DNA of 5,669 nt, taken from positions 1-5,669 of the forward strand of contig CAZWFW010000059.1 of NCBI GenBank assembly GCA_964633445.1, written 5' to 3'. The notes beneath the pieces were generated by a model. The model made no database searches, was not told the origin of the DNA, and saw only the letters and a list, made by a program, of their open reading frames with translations. This DNA comes from CAZWFW01 sp964633445 (GTDB lineage: Archaea; Undinarchaeota; CAZWFW01). Made by a program: the position numbers and the translations under genes. Every line of letters starts with the position of its first letter. Positions within the stretch are counted from its first letter, which is position 1. This document shows, in pieces, positions 4,158 to 5,669 of the stretch.

Positions 4158-5560
4158 TAGTATTGCCAATCATATCGTTACTTGTGGGAGCTTTCGCATT
4201 ACATGCAGTTAGTCTTATAAGGAGGGATTTAGCTAGATATTTAGCTTTAGCAAGCGCAATAATTGCAATGATATCAGCTCTTAAAATAAGTTTGGAAGCG
4301 ATTTATGGCAAAATAATTGTGTACCCATTAGGCGGGTGGAAGGCTCCCTACGGTATCGTACTTGTAATTGACGACGTTAATGCCGCTCTTCTTCTTTTTT
4401 CTTCAATTTTAATTGTTTTTTTAGTAGCATATGCGATACTTAGCGTAAAGGATGGGAAATATTTAACTTTACTTTTACTTTTCTCGGCATCATCTCTTGG
4501 CGTACTAGAAACTGGCGACCTGTTTAACATGTATGTATTCTTTGAGATTCTCTCCATTAGCTCCTATGCCTTAGTAGCTTTTTCAAAGTCAAAAAGTAGC
4601 TTAAAGGCAAGCATAAGCTATGCCATCTCTGGTTCACTAGGAACAACATTTATTTTGCTGGGTATAGCAATGACATACGCTTCTTACGGAACCCTCAATT
4701 TAGCACATTTAGCAAAGATTACTGAGCACAATTGCTTGTATTTGGCAATAACATTCTTTCTAGTTGGTTTTGGCATAAAAGCTCTAATATATCCTTTGCA
4801 TGTGTGGAAAGTAAGCGCATTATCCTATGCATTACCATCAACATCCGCTGCGTTGGCTGGCATAACAACAAATATAGGATTGTATTGCATTTTTCGAATT
4901 CTAACAATTTTTAACGCATTAAGAACCTTCTCTTTATTTTTAATATCAATAGGTGCTATAGGAATAATCCTTTCTGCAATTCTTGCATCCATGCAAAAGA
5001 AGCTTAGCATGCTTCTAGCATATTCATGCATGTGTCAGGCAAGCTATGTATTGCTCTGTTTCGGAATAATACCTTTTGTTAAAGAAAGCATAGTGGCAGC
5101 AGTGTTTCACATGATCAATAGCGCATTTGCAGAGGCATGTCTTTTCATGATTCTTGGTATGGTGGGAAATGATATGAGCAAACTCTCAATAAAAAATTCA
5201 GTAGTAAAAATTCCTTTCATTTTAGCAAGCATGTCAATAGCAGGTATGCCAGGACTGGTTGGATTTGTAAGCAAGCTGCTTATCTACGAAGTTACTTTTA
5301 AATTCAACGCATTACTAACAATTGTTGCCTTGGCAGGCTCTGCAATATCATTCCTTTATTTTGGTAGAATCCTCTGCTTTTCTTTGCATAGCAGAAGGGA
5401 GGAAGTTAGAATACTATCAACGATACCCATAAATACTTTGGCATTATTTTGTCTAATTTTTGGAATCTATCCAGAACCTCTGTATGATATTGCTGAGAAG
5501 AGCCTAATTTCGTTAAATGTTAAGAATTACGTAGATGCTGTTTTATATGCTAGAGCGTGA
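4151..5560 (+). CDS. mnhD: Na+/H+ antiporter subunit MnhD (MrpD/MbhH-like, NuoL/M/N homologue)
   Basis: A 469-residue, roughly 14-helix membrane protein and the proton-moving subunit of the module. It has GGWKAPYGIVLVIDDVNA (61-78), the TM5 region GDLFNMYVFFEI with Glu132, the TM7 region GFGIKALIYPLHVW with Lys210 and His217, QKKLSMLLAYS (282-292) with its Lys pair, and AGMPGLVGFVSK (364-375) with the TM12 Lys375. The ending IYPEPLYDIAEK...YVDAVL is typical of MrpD, so the protein is essentially full length. Departures from the family: the HxxxHxxxK stretch reads His320, Ser324, Glu328 (HMINSAFAE), and the usual WLPD after TM7 reads WKVS. The GTG start is set by GAGGT upstream. The TGA stop sits in the GTGA terminal tetranucleotide of the following insertion-element end, so the last few residues may not be ancestral. 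Confidence 0.95.
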   Translation: MLVVLPIISLLVGAFALHAVSLIRRDLARYLALASAIIAMISALKISLEAIYGKIIVYPLGGWKAPYGIVLVIDDVNAALLLFSSILIVFLVAYAILSVKDGKYLTLLLLFSASSLGVLETGDLFNMYVFFEILSISSYALVAFSKSKSSLKASISYAISGSLGTTFILLGIAMTYASYGTLNLAHLAKITEHNCLYLAITFFLVGFGIKALIYPLHVWKVSALSYALPSTSAALAGITTNIGLYCIFRILTIFNALRTFSLFLISIGAIGIILSAILASMQKKLSMLLAYSCMCQASYVLLCFGIIPFVKESIVAAVFHMINSAFAEACLFMILGMVGNDMSKLSIKNSVVKIPFILASMSIAGMPGLVGFVSKLLIYEVTFKFNALLTIVALAGSAISFLYFGRILCFSLHSRREEVRILSTIPINTLALFCLIFGIYPEPLYDIAEKSLISLNVKNYVDAVLYARA

Positions 5561-5669
5561 GCTGCTCCTTCCGAAAGGGAGGAGCTTCCTGCTTCACAGA
5601 AAACTTACCATCGGCTTTCAGCCTTACTGTGGCAGAGGTTCTCTCTCCAACAGGCTATCAGGGCTGCCC
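5557..5669 (-). mobile_element. right end of an IS200/IS605-type (tnpB-bearing) element, continuing beyond the window
   Basis: Read on the minus strand the sequence ends in GAAGCAGGAAGCTCC, a hairpin and CAGCTCAC, the layout typical of the 3' end of archaeal IS605/IS1341-type elements, where the end of tnpB runs into a right-end hairpin and a terminal TCAC. In such elements this end also holds the 3' scaffold of the omega-RNA that guides TnpB. The body and left end, with the target motif, lie to the right of the window. The boundary is placed at 5557, where mnhD-specific sequence stops. Whether a full or only a non-autonomous element follows cannot be seen. Confidence 0.7.
5564..5585. repeat. 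terminal hairpin of the insertion element
   Basis: GCTCCTTCC (5564-5572), loop GAAA (5573-5576) and GGGAGGAGC (5577-5585) form a 9-pair stem with one T-G pair. As plus-strand RNA it would be a stable hairpin with a GNRA-type tetraloop starting 3 bases after the mnhD stop, able to protect the 3' end of the antiporter mRNA; as DNA it is the subterminal hairpin recognised by Y1 transposases. No T-run follows, so it is not a standard terminator. Confidence 0.7.

Larger units (their letters stand above)
5550..5669 (-). pseudogene. tnpB: degenerate 3' end of a tnpB gene
   Basis: The minus-strand frame starting at 5669 reads G-Q-P, then TGA (5660-5658) and TAG (5657-5655), then PVGERTSATVRLKADGKFS and VKQEAPPFRKEQL, ending at a TAG (5552-5550) just outside the element. 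The KQEAPPFRK-type ending is the characteristic extreme C-terminus of archaeal TnpB proteins. The two in-frame stops mean either that the gene is broken or that in this lineage the protein ends at TGA/TAG and the rest survives only as right-end/omega-RNA sequence. The same TAG before Pro is present in the copy at 3016-3090, so that stop predates the split of the two copies. The RuvC catalytic region would be outside the window. Confidence 0.6.

Noticed and set aside
4732..4914. Plus-strand 60-residue frame within mnhD
   Set aside because: It is an out-of-frame shadow; the mnhD frame is continuous and conserved through this region.
3016..5669. Classical composite transposon carrying the antiporter genes
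   Set aside because: IS200/IS605 elements lack terminal inverted repeats and do not usually form composite transposons, and the first copy is clearly decayed. Recombination or independent insertion is more likely.
1..5669. tRNA, rRNA or riboswitch genes
   Set aside because: No cloverleaf-like, rRNA-like or known riboswitch pattern was recognised in the few intergenic stretches.

Overview
The window looks like part of an AT-rich archaeal genome, probably a thermophilic or anaerobic euryarchaeote or relative; the species cannot be named from sequence alone. The archaeal signs are an ion-antiporter cluster in the split order of the archaeal Mrp/Mbh modules, a free-standing PRC-barrel mini-protein, GGAGGTG/GAGGT ribosome binding sites, ATGA stop/start overlaps, TTG and GTG starts, and TTTTAAAA-like promoter boxes. 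All real genes except the transposon remnants are on the plus strand.

Layout. (1) 1-735: the 3' end of a large surface or tail-fibre-like protein, cut by the window edge. (2) 781-1401: a TsaC/YrdC/Sua5-type threonylcarbamoyl-AMP synthase for tRNA t6A. (3) 1441-1692: a PRC-barrel protein, 5 bases upstream of the antiporter genes. (4) 1698-3019: mnhE, mnhF, mnhG and a DUF4040 (MbhD-like) gene. (5) 3016-3172: an IS200/IS605-like remnant followed by an A/T-rich promoter-like stretch. (6) 3173-5560: mbhE-like, mnhB, mnhC and mnhD, tightly overlapping. (7) 5550-5669: the right end of an IS200/IS605-type element on the minus strand, with a tnpB 3'-end remnant that runs out of the window.

How the genes work together. 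MnhE-F-G, DUF4040, MbhE-like, MnhB, MnhC and MnhD correspond one to one, in order, to MbhA-H of archaeal membrane-bound hydrogenases and to the Mrp Na+/H+ antiporter. They form a membrane module that exchanges Na+ for H+, either alone or driven by a redox module. No hydrogenase-type subunit lies inside the window, so whether this is a stand-alone Mrp antiporter or part of an Mbh/Mbs-like complex depends on what follows the insertion element.

The most unusual points are: two related IS605-type 3'-end sequences in the same orientation bracketing the mbhE-mnhB-mnhC-mnhD block, each touching the stop codon of the preceding antiporter gene through a GTGA tetranucleotide; an mnhD product that keeps the main buried Glu/Lys residues but has Ser and Glu where most relatives have His and Lys in the HxxxHxxxK region; and a first gene whose domains resemble tail-fibre and bacterial secreted proteins. 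I do not see a clearly new system. The best candidate for follow-up is the possibility that the element end after mnhD makes an omega-RNA-like transcript antisense to the 3' end of mnhD.
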